This document shows positions 47,230-58,145 of a stretch of 64,000 bases of DNA, one piece after another. The notes below the pieces were generated by a model that searched no databases, was not told the origin of the DNA, and saw only the letters and a program-made list of their open reading frames with translations. A program made the translations under genes and the position numbers. The number at the start of each line of letters is the position of its first letter. The first letter of the stretch is position 1. This DNA is from Chaunax sp. Z400 (Eukaryota; Chordata; Actinopteri; Lophiiformes; Chaunacidae): positions 186,001-250,000 of the forward strand of contig JBAGJB010000158.1 in NCBI GenBank assembly GCA_037577475.1, written 5' to 3'.

Positions 47230-48491
47230 TTGTACTTGAAATTACATGTGGAAGTCAGTATATGTGAATGTGGAGGTCAGGTCATCAGTATATGTACAGA
47301 AGGAATGGAACAATTGTGAAAATGTGTTCAATAACGTTCATATTGAAAATCTCTCCAAAGGTGAAAGACTTTTTGGAAACATTGCTCCACTTCACCATTC
47401 ATTACAGTCACTGCTGCAGTTCTGCTGCAGACGTTTCCAAACTATGTCAAAACAGAATCCTCTAAAAATCAGTCAGAGATTATTTTTAAAAAACAAGCAT
47501 CATACAGTTAAAAACAGTTATCCATCCGTTTTCCATCCATCCATTTTCCTCCGCTTATCCGAACAAGGGTATTCCAAACGTCCCAGTCGCCTGAGGCGTT
47601 CCCAGGCCAGATGAGATATTTAATCCCTCCAGTGAGTTCTGGGTCTACCCCGGGATCTCCTCCCACACGGAAAACCTCCAATGGGAGGCGCACTCTCATC
47701 GGTCTCCTTCCGATGTGAAGGAGTAGGGGCTCTACTCCCGAGTTCCCTCCAGATGTCTGAACTCTTCACCCTATCTCTAAGGCTGACCTAAGATGATCTA
47801 AGGTTAGGAGGAAGAACCAGGTGAACTGCAGGTACATCAGCAGTCATTGCCAATTCTGAAGACTATGTGAGGCTTTTTGAACCAGCATGAACCCATCCAG
47901 CTTTTTATCTTTCTCCACACTTCACTGAGCGTAGATGACAGAGCTTATCACTGAGCAGGACGTTTTGTTCAGTACAGACATAATGACGGCGGTGGTGTGT
48001 GCGTTTTAGTTGTCAGTGTTCTTCACACTGTGACTGATATTCAGTGACTCCCTCTCAGTACGTTACCCTCCTCATGCACTCGTGCGTTTCATTTTTTTGA
48101 AACATGGCTTGACTAAGAAAGCTCCACATTTGAATGAATGTTGTCTATAACATCACAAACTTCATTTATCATTCTGCTAAATTTGGTAGATTCTCATTCT
48201 TGATCAGCGCTGAAGAAAAAATCTGCAGATTCTTTTTGGTTTATTGAACTTAAAACTTCTCAACCCTTTAAGAAACACTTAAAACTTCAGTATCCAAAGA
48301 AACTCAATATCATAATATTTGCAAATGCTTGGTTGATGCTGTAGAATATTGGGAAAATAAGTTGGGACACAATGTAATGATTTACAGCAGTAAATTGTTA
48401 TACCGTTCAACATGGAGCAGAGGTGGTCTGTGGTGACATATACTGGATAACTCCCGCTGACCCACGGCTCTCCTCACCCTCTCTCTCTCAG
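47230..48491. other. Intergenic: repeat remnants
   Basis: 47245-47300 repeats the motif seen at 44.45-44.59 kb. 47515-47770 is a degraded teleost dispersed repeat (CCATCCATTTTCCTCCGCTTATCC phrase, GTTCCCAGGCCAG, GGGTCTACCCCGG). No upstream cftr exon (TMD2) was found in the interval. Confidence 0.5.
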
Positions 48492-48722
48492 ATGCGTTGT
48501 GTAGATCGGGTGTTCAAGTTCAATGACCTGCCATCAGAGGAGCCGCTGCCAGGGAAGTCTGGAGGCAAAGGACATCCCGACCTCGTCATCGACAACCCTC
48601 ATGTCCAAGACTGCTGGCCCAACCGCGGCCAGATGGACATCCAGGGCCTGACTGTGAAATACACACAGGCTGGACGTGCCGTCCTCAGCGATGTCTCCTT
48701 TTCTGTGGAGGGGGGGCAGACC
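48492..48722 (+). CDS. cftr: cftr exon at the start of NBD2 (isolated; plus strand)
   Basis: One exon of 231 bp with a good acceptor (CTCTCTCTCAG) and donor (GTAAGT). It encodes RVFKF, the acidic linker, CWPNRGQMDIQGLTVKYT and VSFSVEGGQT, which corresponds to the human exon leading into NBD2 just before Walker A. The next exon (Walker A, GRTGSGKST in CFTR) should follow, but only 94 bp separate this exon from repeat R and none is visible. The exons that come after that are on the minus strand at 1853-2615. No other cftr exon lies upstream within the window. A gene fragment, or half of a gene split by inversion. Confidence 0.88.
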
Positions 48723-48816
48723 GTAAGTCCTGAGTGATGGGGAGAGGGTGCGTGTGACTGGGTTTTAATGAAACTTGGCAGAGTGATCCATGTTAGCTCT
48801 GTCTTTAAGCCATTAG

Positions 48817-49449
48817 AACTCTGAATAGTCCAAGAGGGGCAGCTGCAATTAAAGGTGCAGAGAAGGGTCATGGGTTGTAGCGAGGTGACTTTCTAGCTAG
48901 CAGGTCAGCTTTGTCACATTTGATGACATGTTTCATGTGTTTAAAGCTGCTTATAATCATTGTTTTTATGGGACACGTTTCAGACAGGTTGGGACATGTT
49001 GTTGGGACACGTTTCAGACTTGTTGGGACACGTTTCAGACAGGTTGGGACATGTTTCAGACTTGTTAGGACACGTTTCACATCGGTTGGAACGCGTTTCA
49101 GACAGGGTGGAACACATTTCAGACTTGTTGAGACATGTTTCAGACAGGTTGGGACATGTTTCACATCGGTTGGGACACGTTTCAGGTGCGAGGTTTACCA
49201 CATGATTGTATTAAGGATATTATTACTTCATAGGCTCCGGAACACTTCATCAAATTGTTGTTGGTGAACACAGTTTAATCGAAAATGATTGCATTCCATT
49301 TTTATTTATGCTAATAATAGCATTCCAACTTGTTTTTCAAACTGAGTGGATGGATCACATGACACTGTGCGCATGAAATGTTCACTAATAGTGATAGTTA
49401 TCAGCTCCTCTGCTGCGTTTTTAGCTCCACTGAGTCATTCAGACACTTG
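48817..49449 (+). repeat. Repeat R, plus copy (inverted partner of 3332-4245)
   Basis: Same left flank (about 145 bp), 21-bp minisatellite (48963-49190) and right flank (about 260 bp) as the copy at 3332-4245, in the opposite orientation and with a shorter array. It lies between an isolated cftr exon and the truncated rragc gene. Confidence 0.85.
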
Positions 49450-50549
49450 CAGCACATTGTTTTGTTTCAGCCTCTTTGGACTCATCAGTGACCTTTTCAG
49501 ACCCTTTCCAGTCATTGTTTTCAGTAAAAACCGATAAACTCACTGTCATCACCAAAATGGCAAGTTGGCAACAAGCTACTGAGGAAAGGACTTGGTAGAT
49601 TATTAAAGTACTAAAAACAGAGTGAATGTTGGGTCCATCATTGGGACAGAAAGTCCAAATGAAACCTATTGTTCCTCCATGGTTGCTGAATTTCTAAAGC
49701 GGCAATTCAACTTATCAACTTGGTGATAAGTGATAATGTCAGTCTTTCCATTCCAACCACGAGGCCAAAAATTCAATAGTTTTAAATTAAAAATTGGAAG
49801 AAAAAAAAGGGTAAAATAATACATCTTTTTTTGGGGGGGGTCTTTTATTGATATTCAAATGAACAAAATGTCTTCTCCCACTGCAGCCAGAGTACAAACA
49901 AAGGCATTAATATACCAGGCAACACAACACTGCAAATAAATAAGCAAGACCGGCAGGAAGATGGGTTAGTAAAAAGATGATGGGTTAATAAAAAAAGATA
50001 AAATGACCCGTAAACTAAATGAGTAGAAAGGGCTGCAGTAACATTAGTGGCACACGGAGTCATATCTGTAATATCTCCCTGTCTATTGGATTTTTTACAT
50101 TCCTCATGCTATTTAATAGGGCAGAGGGACTTTTTTTTCTTTGGGCTGAAACATATAACTACTCTCTCTATCTGCTGCTGGCAGTAATTATACCCAGTAT
50201 GAGCTCCTCATAATGACACCTCGAAGCAACGGTTTATTTCATGAGCATGCTTTCTTTGTATCCAAACTATGTACATGCATATGCATATAGGCTGCTGTAT
50301 ACAGCATGCTTAGATAGATGCATGCTTAGATAGATGCATGCTTAGATAGATGACTGCTTAGATAGATGCATGCTTAGACAGATGACTGCTTAGATAGATG
50401 ACTGCTTAGATAGATGCATGCTTAGATAGATGCATGCTTAGATAGATGCATGCTTAGACAGATGCATGCTTAGATAGATGCATGCTTAGACAGATGCATG
50501 CTTAGATAGATGCATGATCCGAATGATATTCTTCACTGACAGAATTCAG
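49450..50549. other. rragc upstream flank/intron; 16-bp minisatellite
   Basis: No exon for the GTPase half of rragc was found. 50300-50515 is a tandem array with a 16-bp unit TGCTTAGATAGATGCA, about 13 copies. Near 49830-49850 a T-rich then G-rich tract is present. Confidence 0.6.
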
Positions 50550-52461
50550 GGATAGAGAAGGCCTTCCTGTTCGATGTGGTCAGTAAGATCTACATCGCCA
50601 CAGACAGCTCTCCTGTCGACATGCAGTCCTACGAGCTGTGCTGCGATATGATCGATGTCGTCATCGACGTCTCCTGCATCTATGGGTGAGTTTTTGATTT
50701 ATTTATTAGTTCATTAATAAAGGTGGTCACATTTGGGTTATGGTTGTGTTGTTCTCTTGCCCTCATTTAGATGCAGCTTGAATTTTCACAAGTTTAACCT
50801 ACATAAAAAGTTAATTGAAATCATGGTGTATAAATGTATTTATTAAATACAGAAAAACATTCACTTGAATCTGCTGTAATTTCCTTATGCTTTAAGATCT
50901 AAAGTTCACTCATGTTTCTCCTAGAGATGCTTTTATTGAAGCAAATCGTAATCAGGCTTTTTTTTTCACATTTTCACTGAAGGATATTGGTTTTTTTTGT
51001 GTGTGTGTTTTTTTTAACAGTCTGAGGGAGGATGGCAGCGGCAGCGCCTATGACAAGGAGTCCATGGCAATCACCAAGCTTAACAACACCACTGTGCTGT
51101 ACCTGAAAGAGGTCACCAAGTTCCTGGCCCTCGTCTGCATCCTGCGAGAAGAAAGCTTTGAGCGCAAAGGTAACCTGTCACTGAAATCTGTGGTCCCCTG
51201 GAGCTCATTTGGCTAATGGCTAATGTGGCCTCGGGTCAGGGAAGTCCAAACAAGGACATTTATAAATGTAATGTCTTGCAGTTAAGTACATTATTGAGAA
51301 AAAAACCACTAACTTAGCATTTGATTTTCCTCCTGACCTTTAACCCCTAGTGTTGGTCAAGCTCACAAAACAGCAATTCAACAGCATGTATTAATTCTAT
51401 ATCGTTTCATAATTCATATATAAATTCTAATTTCCTGATGCTTTCAAACTCCATTCCCCCAGTTAGAGCATCAAATTCAGAATGAGTGTATATTTATAAA
51501 ATAACAAAGTTTATCAGTTGGAACATTAAATATCGTGTCTTTGTACTGTTTTCCGTTGCATTAAGTTAAAAGGTTTTGCAAGTCATTGCATTCTGTTTTT
51601 ACATTTACATTTTTTTTAATGAATTGTTGTACATCAATAAATCTGTATTTTTCCTTCAGGTTTCACCTGAAATTCTGCCTTTTGTTATTGTCAAGACATA
51701 ATTACATCTATGACTAGGGTTGGGCATCGTTTGGATTTTAACGATTCTGATTCCGATTCCGGTTCCACTTTACGGTTCTGGTTCTTGATGATTCTCGATT
51801 CCGGTTCTTTGAGGGTCAGGATCAAAACACGCCAAATGCTAATTTCACAGAAGCATTAAATGTATTAAAACAAGCCATTCTGTATAAAGAATGTATCATT
51901 CATTATTCTTACATATATACTCACAACAACTGACTAGAATTGGTCAGATCCCTGCAAACATAACCAGCAGCACACTAGCTAGCTCAGCTATATTCTTATG
52001 TTCGCTTACTTAAATGTCGGTGCTTCAACATCTGAGAAGGGATCCAGCCTTTTCACCACATAGGCTGTCACTTTTCAGTGGCATTCCTCAACCTGCTCCG
52101 CTGACAGTCTTCACTTTGCTGCTAAGGTGAATGAATCCTGTGATCCACATGCCAAACAAACATGACTTCTTTTCCACAACACAAGAACGTTCCGTTTTTT
52201 GACTGACAGGCTTTTGTGACTTTGTTTGTGCAGATACTGCTGCTGTAAGGGAAGATATATGTCCTAACAAGTCTAATCATCTGTTGTATCCTTCTTGCCT
52301 CCTTAGGGTTGATAGACTACAACTTCCTCTGTTTTCGGAAGGCCGTCCATGAAGTATTTGAGGTGGGTGTTTCCACCCAGCGTTCATTGGGCTCTCAGGC
52401 AGTGGGCTCGCCCTGCACCAAGGTTGTTGCACTGAACGGCACACCACACAACACTGTCTAG
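50550..52461 (+). CDS. rragc: Ras-related GTP-binding protein C, C-terminal exons only
   Basis: RagC pairs with RagA/B on the lysosome to recruit mTORC1 when amino acids are present. Three exons in phase: 50550-50685 (KAFLFDVVSKIYIATDSSPV), 51021-51169 (YDKESMAI, LNNTTVLYLKEVTKF) and 52307-52461 (LIDYN to the stop TAG). These form the C-terminal roadblock domain used for dimerisation. SSPVDMQSYELC and the ending (NGTPHNTV) favour RagC over RagD. The exons for the GTPase domain (P-loop, switch regions) should lie upstream, but 49450-50549 has none and repeat R precedes that. No stops inside. In mammals rragc is close to RHBDL2, and an rhbdl2 piece follows here. Confidence 0.92.
51711..51835 (+). 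repeat. Possible DNA-transposon end
   Basis: Begins GGTTGGGCATCGTTTGGA and continues with TTCCGATTCCGGTTC-type phrases common at the ends of teleost DNA transposons. No opposite end was found nearby. In an rragc intron. Confidence 0.35.
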
Positions 52462-52547
52462 ACACTGATGCAAAATAGCATTTAAAAAGACACAAAAGGA
52501 GTGTAGAGGAAAGGAAAGACGGACAAGGGTCAGGGAGCCTGTAGAGG

Positions 52548-52579
<32 letters not shown>

Positions 52580-52585
<6 letters not shown>

Positions 52586-52620
52586 TACCAGTCAAAAATA
52601 ACAGTCACCAAAAAGTTTGT
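52580..52620 (+). repeat. Tc1/mariner-like terminal fragment
   Basis: TACACTACCAGTCAAAA is the familiar start of fish Tc1-like inverted repeats. It sits directly after a TA run, and Tc1 elements insert at TA. Only the end is visible. Confidence 0.5.
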
Positions 52621-54024
52621 AAAAATCGTTAGTGCTCTCCACATGAGCCCCTGTGCATCGCCTAAATTTCAGAGACCCGCCTCTGCTTTAGTGTTGCCAG
52701 AAACAAAGTGGGAACAACTGAGCTGCAGCGGGAAGGTTGCCAGAGAAAGTCAATACTGTCAGCTTCAGTGATGCATTTAGATCATGGCCTCACAGTGATG
52801 GGTTGTAGCGCAGATATTGACCTCAATATTTGCACGTTCGGACATTTTTTTATATACATTTGTCTGGATACAACATCATTTAAACTGGGGTTTTTTTGTT
52901 GTTGTTTTTTTTTTTTAAACCTTTCCAGACAAAAATGCTGCAGGCTTTCACAGCAGAAATGGGACCTCACTGAAGATGCATTTTGAGATTTATTTGGGAG
53001 TCTGCATTGGTTGTATGTCTGAGCAACCAAGCTGTGTCCAGACTGCATGCACAGGATTTGTTAGCACTCAATTGTTCGAATGTGTTTGCTCTAAATGTAC
53101 AGAGAAGGAAATCATCACTGTGGTTGGAATATCCACATTATCAATACCAGTCAGTTATCCACGCAGGACTTGTTCAATCAATAGTTTTCTGCTCTAGCTA
53201 AGTGGTCAATGAGTCAACATGTCCGATTTCATACTCTGCTGCTCCTCTCTGGATTTAATAACGTTCTCATGGACAGACACATTATTTGAGCTCATTTACA
53301 TGGAATCTATCACATTAGTTAATGTTTGCCAAATTCTGTTCTTCACGTTCCATTATAAATACCTTTAAATGACTGTGTGTGTGATGAATATGCTTATCTG
53401 AGGCCAGTCATGATATTACAGCTTCACACCCGTGATATGTTGTTGTTATCAACGGGGGGAAAAAACTAACTGCCTTAACCTAAATCTAACCTTTCCCCTC
53501 TCACCTAAAATCTGTCATTCTGCCCAGCAGAGCAGGCTTGAGGGTCACACTAGGGTAACATATTGGGAAAATCCCAGTGCTATTTCCCCTTTTGTTTTCC
53601 TCCAATCACTGAAATCATTTTTCACTTGTACTTCAGCCCCAGGACATCTTTTAGTTTACTGTCTATCAGAGCAATCCATTGTTTCAAAGCTGAATTGAAC
53701 AAGGATGAAGCGCTCATGAGGAAGAAGTTATTTAAGTTGTCTGCACAGGAAATATTTTTTAAGTGAAATGTCCTGCATCCTTTTCCACTATTACCTTTTA
53801 TTTTGAGATTTCTTTTCTTGAAACCACCTACTCTGTCAAAACAAACATTTTGGAGCAAATAACCATTTCATGTTTCAATAAAAATGAAATACGAAGGATG
53901 CCCGTCTTATTGAAGTTGTCCTTGTTAATTGCATATCTGAGAAAAAGTTTTAATTTTTTAAAAAACAAAAAATAAAATCCTTAAAATTTCCAAAATATGA
54001 AAGAAAAGTACCTCTCGAGTACAT

Positions 54025-54027
<3 letters not shown>

Positions 54028-54104
<77 letters not shown>
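54028..54104. repeat. (TA)n microsatellite
   Basis: About 38 uninterrupted TA units; likely polymorphic and cruciform-prone. Confidence 0.95.
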
Positions 54105-54106
<2 letters not shown>

Positions 54107-56202
54107 GTTTCATGAAGAAATGGTTAATAACAGTTTTTGAGTTATGTCCCATAAACCCTTATGTGAGACAAATACAACTTGTTACCATGGAAATGGAAAA
54201 AAATGAAAAAAAGACAAAAGGCAACATGTCATTTTATGACTGATGTGTTTGCAGAGTTTAAATGAAAAATTATTGATCAGTTTTTGACTTAAGCTCCGGA
54301 AACAGATGGAACTCATTCCTATATCCCCTCCTCACTTTGTCCGTGGCAGTGATGATAACCTGGGTGGAATTTTGTGTCTCTAAGGATAAATTTCAGAAAT
54401 CTGAATTTATTGGATTGGTGATAGTTTTCAGTGAAGCAGGGGGATATGTTACATCCAACAGTATCAAACTAAACATTTTTGTTTTGGATTGAATATTTTT
54501 AAATGAATTAAGAATAATCCTGATTTTAAGAATTTGTAATTAGTTTATTGAATTCATTATGTGACCATTATAATTAAATTATTACTTTTATATTGTAAAA
54601 CATCACTAGAGAGAATCTTTACAATTTGACTCTTCCATTTGCAGAAGTCCAGTACTTAAGGTCTAACTGAATTAACATATAACAAAGTATTTGGTACGAT
54701 TGTCACTTGATAACACTTGATATGTTCCTGAGTTGATGCTTCTGTTCCTTTGGGCCTAATCAAATGAAGAAACCCACAATGTTATTTTCAGGATTTTAAG
54801 GCAAGTTCGTCATTGACTTTTTATATGAAACTACACAATTTCAGTATCAATTAAATGAATAAAAAAAGAAATTTTCCATGTTTCAGCAGGGACATCTGAT
54901 TTTTCGACTGCTGTGCTATATAAGGCAAAGTACCATTTCACAATGTTTCAGGGTCAAGTCATCATGATAATTGAATATTGATGCACTAAGTTGTATTGAT
55001 GAGCTGAAACTATGGAACTTTCCATACTGTAAAGAAATGCAGTCACTATATCTGCTAACTGATAAATGGAAGTACTGTCATCAGACAAAATAAATACTCC
55101 TGATCAGATTCAATTTGATATAAAACAAATGAAACATATTTTATTAAAATACTTGAGCTTTGGAAATGCAAAACCAGGAGTATGAGGTCTCTGGTCATAG
55201 TGTACTTGTAGTCTCAGATAAATTAAGAACATTTTCTAAAATAGCACCTGTTTATGAAATAGTCGGTACCCCACACCCCTTTGACACCAGATGTAGAACA
55301 ATGATATTAAAACATTTTCATTTATAGATTTACGGAGAAGATGGACTATTACTAAAACTGGAACTTATACCCTGCCTTCCTTACAATTCTGTACGACACC
55401 AACCGCTGTTTAACGTTAATACAGTGGATTGTGTTTCCAAAAGCTAGATGTCCATATGTAAAGACAAAGCTTTGTATTTCCAAACTTTAAAAAAAAACAA
55501 TGAGTACATAGGAAAAAATAGTCAGTTTCAACATGTTATTAGCCACATCCTGTTGATAAAATGTGAGTGGAACATCAGGGCATTAAAGCATTTACAGAAG
55601 GGGCAACGCCAACGTTGTTTACATTCATCCCTCCTCCCAAGACGTCTTTATAAACTTGTTCTTATTGGTGCCGTCATAAATCCAATCCAATCCATTTCTT
55701 CATCCGTTGCTGTGTTTAATGCAGTAAGGAAGGGATTTCATCGTGTTTAAAGGCACATTTCAAGACTACTGGAAGTCCATAAAACTGATGATTCAACAGA
55801 TTATTGACAGCATAGAGGAATATGAAATCAAACAAATTGGGCATTCTTTCATAGTAAAGAAGAATGCCTTGAAATATGACCAACTTGTTCACTAAGTTCC
55901 TGATCGTTGTGAAAAGAATAAAAAGATCGAAAATGATATTAAAAAAACACTCAAAGGAAAGATCAGATCTGGAATTAAGACACATGTCAGTTACTCACTG
56001 CATAAAACATCTAATTTAAGATTTTAAAAGCCACATTTTCCATCTGTTGCGCTACAAATGAATAGCAAAAAATGTGATATAAAACAAATGTGCACAACAT
56101 TCACAAAGTCCCTGAAGAGCAACTTTGCTCTGAAACACATCAGTAAGCTTCTTGTTTGTAACATCAAGCCATTATTTAGCTTGTGAGTGCAGCTTGGCGG
56201 TC

Positions 56203-57240
56203 CTATGATGCCGGGGACAGGAATATGTTGAAGAGCACAGCAAAGAGCACAAACGCTATGTAGCCCACTATGCACAACCAGAAACGAGGGTCTTTGAGTA
56301 GCTTCTTGTTGTAGGCGCTGAAGAAGACGTAGCCGATGGTCATCCTGGCCACGATTCCTCCAAAATGAGCCACAAAGGACACCTTAGGAGGAGAGAAGTA
56401 TGAGTTAAATTGACCACAGACCCTCGACTACTGTCATCTGACCTCACTGAAATGTGAACACCCATAAACCTGCACGACCAGTTTAACAGCCAAAACAAAT
56501 TAGGTGCAGAGAAGAAGAGACGACAATGTGGGGAGGGGAATTGGAATCAGGTTTTTGGAGTCTGTAGGCTCTCTCTCTTTTTAATCTGGAAAGGTTCAGC
56601 AAGAAAATTCATACCCTCAAACCAGCGTCATCGCTGGCAAATCTCCTGTAGAAGGCAAATCCAAAATCTACCCCAACTGCAGAAAGAAAACACTGTTAAA
56701 TTGAACATATTATAAGTATGGAATGACACGAAGAGATGAAAACACACAGAGGAACGTACCAAATATCACTATGACGAGGATACGAAACACTCCGAGGAGA
56801 GGAATCATCTCTCGGAAATTCTGTGAATTGAAACATTCAACAGCTGTAAAGAATAATATACTAATATTTTAACTTCACAGTGTCTCGGCCACCCTTCTGG
56901 GAGGCTTTGACGACGTGTGTCGCCGCGGCAGAAGGCTGCAAGATCAGGTGGGAGGAGGAAGGCAGGTAGCGAAAGGCCGGAGTGAAATCCATTCTACAAA
57001 TGAGCAGACGAGAGGCGCGTTAATTACACACTTTAAGCATTACACTCACACATACACAGCATTGTTTTATTCTCTTATCAAATGCATTTCACTGTGTCTC
57101 TGTGCTCTCTCATTATCCTCTTTTCAAATAAATTCTAGGATTACATCACCGTGTAATGATCCGTCATGGACAGCAAATCAATACATTCACACAGAGAAAT
57201 GAGATACAGCAGACCATGACTTACAGTATTGTGTATACAG

Positions 57241-57288
<48 letters not shown>

Positions 57289-57960
57289 CATAACTGACTG
57301 ACTAAGTAATTTCCATTGGAATATTATGCAAAATTAGACACATTTTGTATTGTTCACTTATACTACTGTATTTTGGATACTGCACAGAGGTGTGGGTTAA
57401 CACACAAAGGTTTAGTATTTGTCACGTATAAGTGTTACAGAAAAGAGCAATAACAATTATAAACAAAGTGAATGCCAAAGAGCATACCAGCAGGCTGTTT
57501 ATGAATTGCTAGAAATAGGTTGACCTGAAGGAAATTTAATTTCAAAAGTCCGACGCGCGTAAAACATGAAAGCAGATGTGTATTTTTAAAAAGTACTGTC
57601 TGTTCATGAGCGCAAATCCCGCTCTTCAAGCAGTGCCTGCAAATGAATAACTGCACACGGCATATCGGCCGCTTCAGATATTAAAAGTTCTTATATTCGA
57701 AAGTTCAAATATGATTTGTCAAACTGATACTGTAATGCGCTAGCTAGCTAGCTAGGTAACGTGTTATTACTATTACTGGCTCCGTACTCCGTACTTTCAT
57801 TTGCCTCGTAGCAAGTACAACACAGCCGACAGACACATTGAATGAGACACAGAACAGTACTTACATAACTCGACGACTGAAATGTCTGAAAAAGTTGTGG
57901 ATGGAAATGTGTTCAAAGTCCTTCTCTCTCAAGTGCAGATGAGTCGACTGCGGAGAAGCG
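56203..57960 (-). CDS. rhbdl2: Rhomboid-like protease 2, C-terminal exons only
   Basis: Exons 56760-56820, 56615-56676 and 56203-56382 (stop TAG) encode the last helices of RHBDL2: EMIPLLGVFR, FGFAFYRRF, VSFVAHFGGIVARMTIGY (the helix with the catalytic histidine) and FWLCIVGYIAFVLFAVLFNIFLSP. Rhomboids cleave membrane proteins using a serine (GxSG) and that histidine. The exons for the first helices and the serine are not found upstream. Instead an exon at 56879-56993, in phase, begins with ATG (MDFTPAFRYLPSSSH) and is preceded by a non-coding exon ending at a strong GTAAGTACTG donor at 57865. Spliced together they give 138 residues with no catalytic serine. Whether that upstream exon belongs to this gene is inference. 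Confidence 0.75.
57243..57285. repeat. (TA)n microsatellite
   Basis: Pure TA run in the putative first long intron of the rhbdl2-like transcript. Confidence 0.93.
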
Positions 57961-58145
57961 GCTTCAGGTTCAAAATCAAACCTGAGTTGGGGCGGGGGCC
58001 CGGAAAGCCAGCCAATCAGAAGTCGTCGGAGCGAGTTAGGCTATCCAGTCAGAAACAGCGTGTGTTAGGGCAGCCAATCGATCAGGGAACTCGATTACAT
58101 TGATCTTGGTGGAACGCTACAAGGGGGCTGGGCTTAGAAGTTAGG
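57865..58145. promoter_or_regulatory. GC-richer interval between minus- and plus-strand genes
   Basis: Divergent position: a minus-strand first exon ends at 57865 and kif13b coding begins about 58145 on the plus strand. The stretch is richer in C and G than its surroundings. A minus-strand promoter here is plausible; a plus-strand one would be new, since kif13b normally continues upstream. Confidence 0.35.

Larger units (their letters stand above)
52462..56202. other. rragc 3' UTR and gene-poor AT-rich interval
   Basis: TA microsatellites at 52550-52582 and 54028-54104, and a Tc1-like end at 52580-52620. The rest is AT-rich with no recognisable gene on either strand; short open frames lack motifs. 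Confidence 0.55.

Noticed and set aside
48423..48470. VCGDI reading just upstream of the cftr exon, reminiscent of the missing Pim C-lobe (MVCGDIPF)
   Set aside because: The similarity covers only five residues; neither the preceding nor following Pim sequence is present, and it sits in the acceptor tract of the cftr exon.
48492..48722. Calling the exon another ABCC transporter (e.g. ABCC4)
   Set aside because: RVFKF plus the GQMDIQGLTVKYT linker and the LSNGHKQ signature of the partner exons are CFTR-specific, and exon lengths match CFTR.
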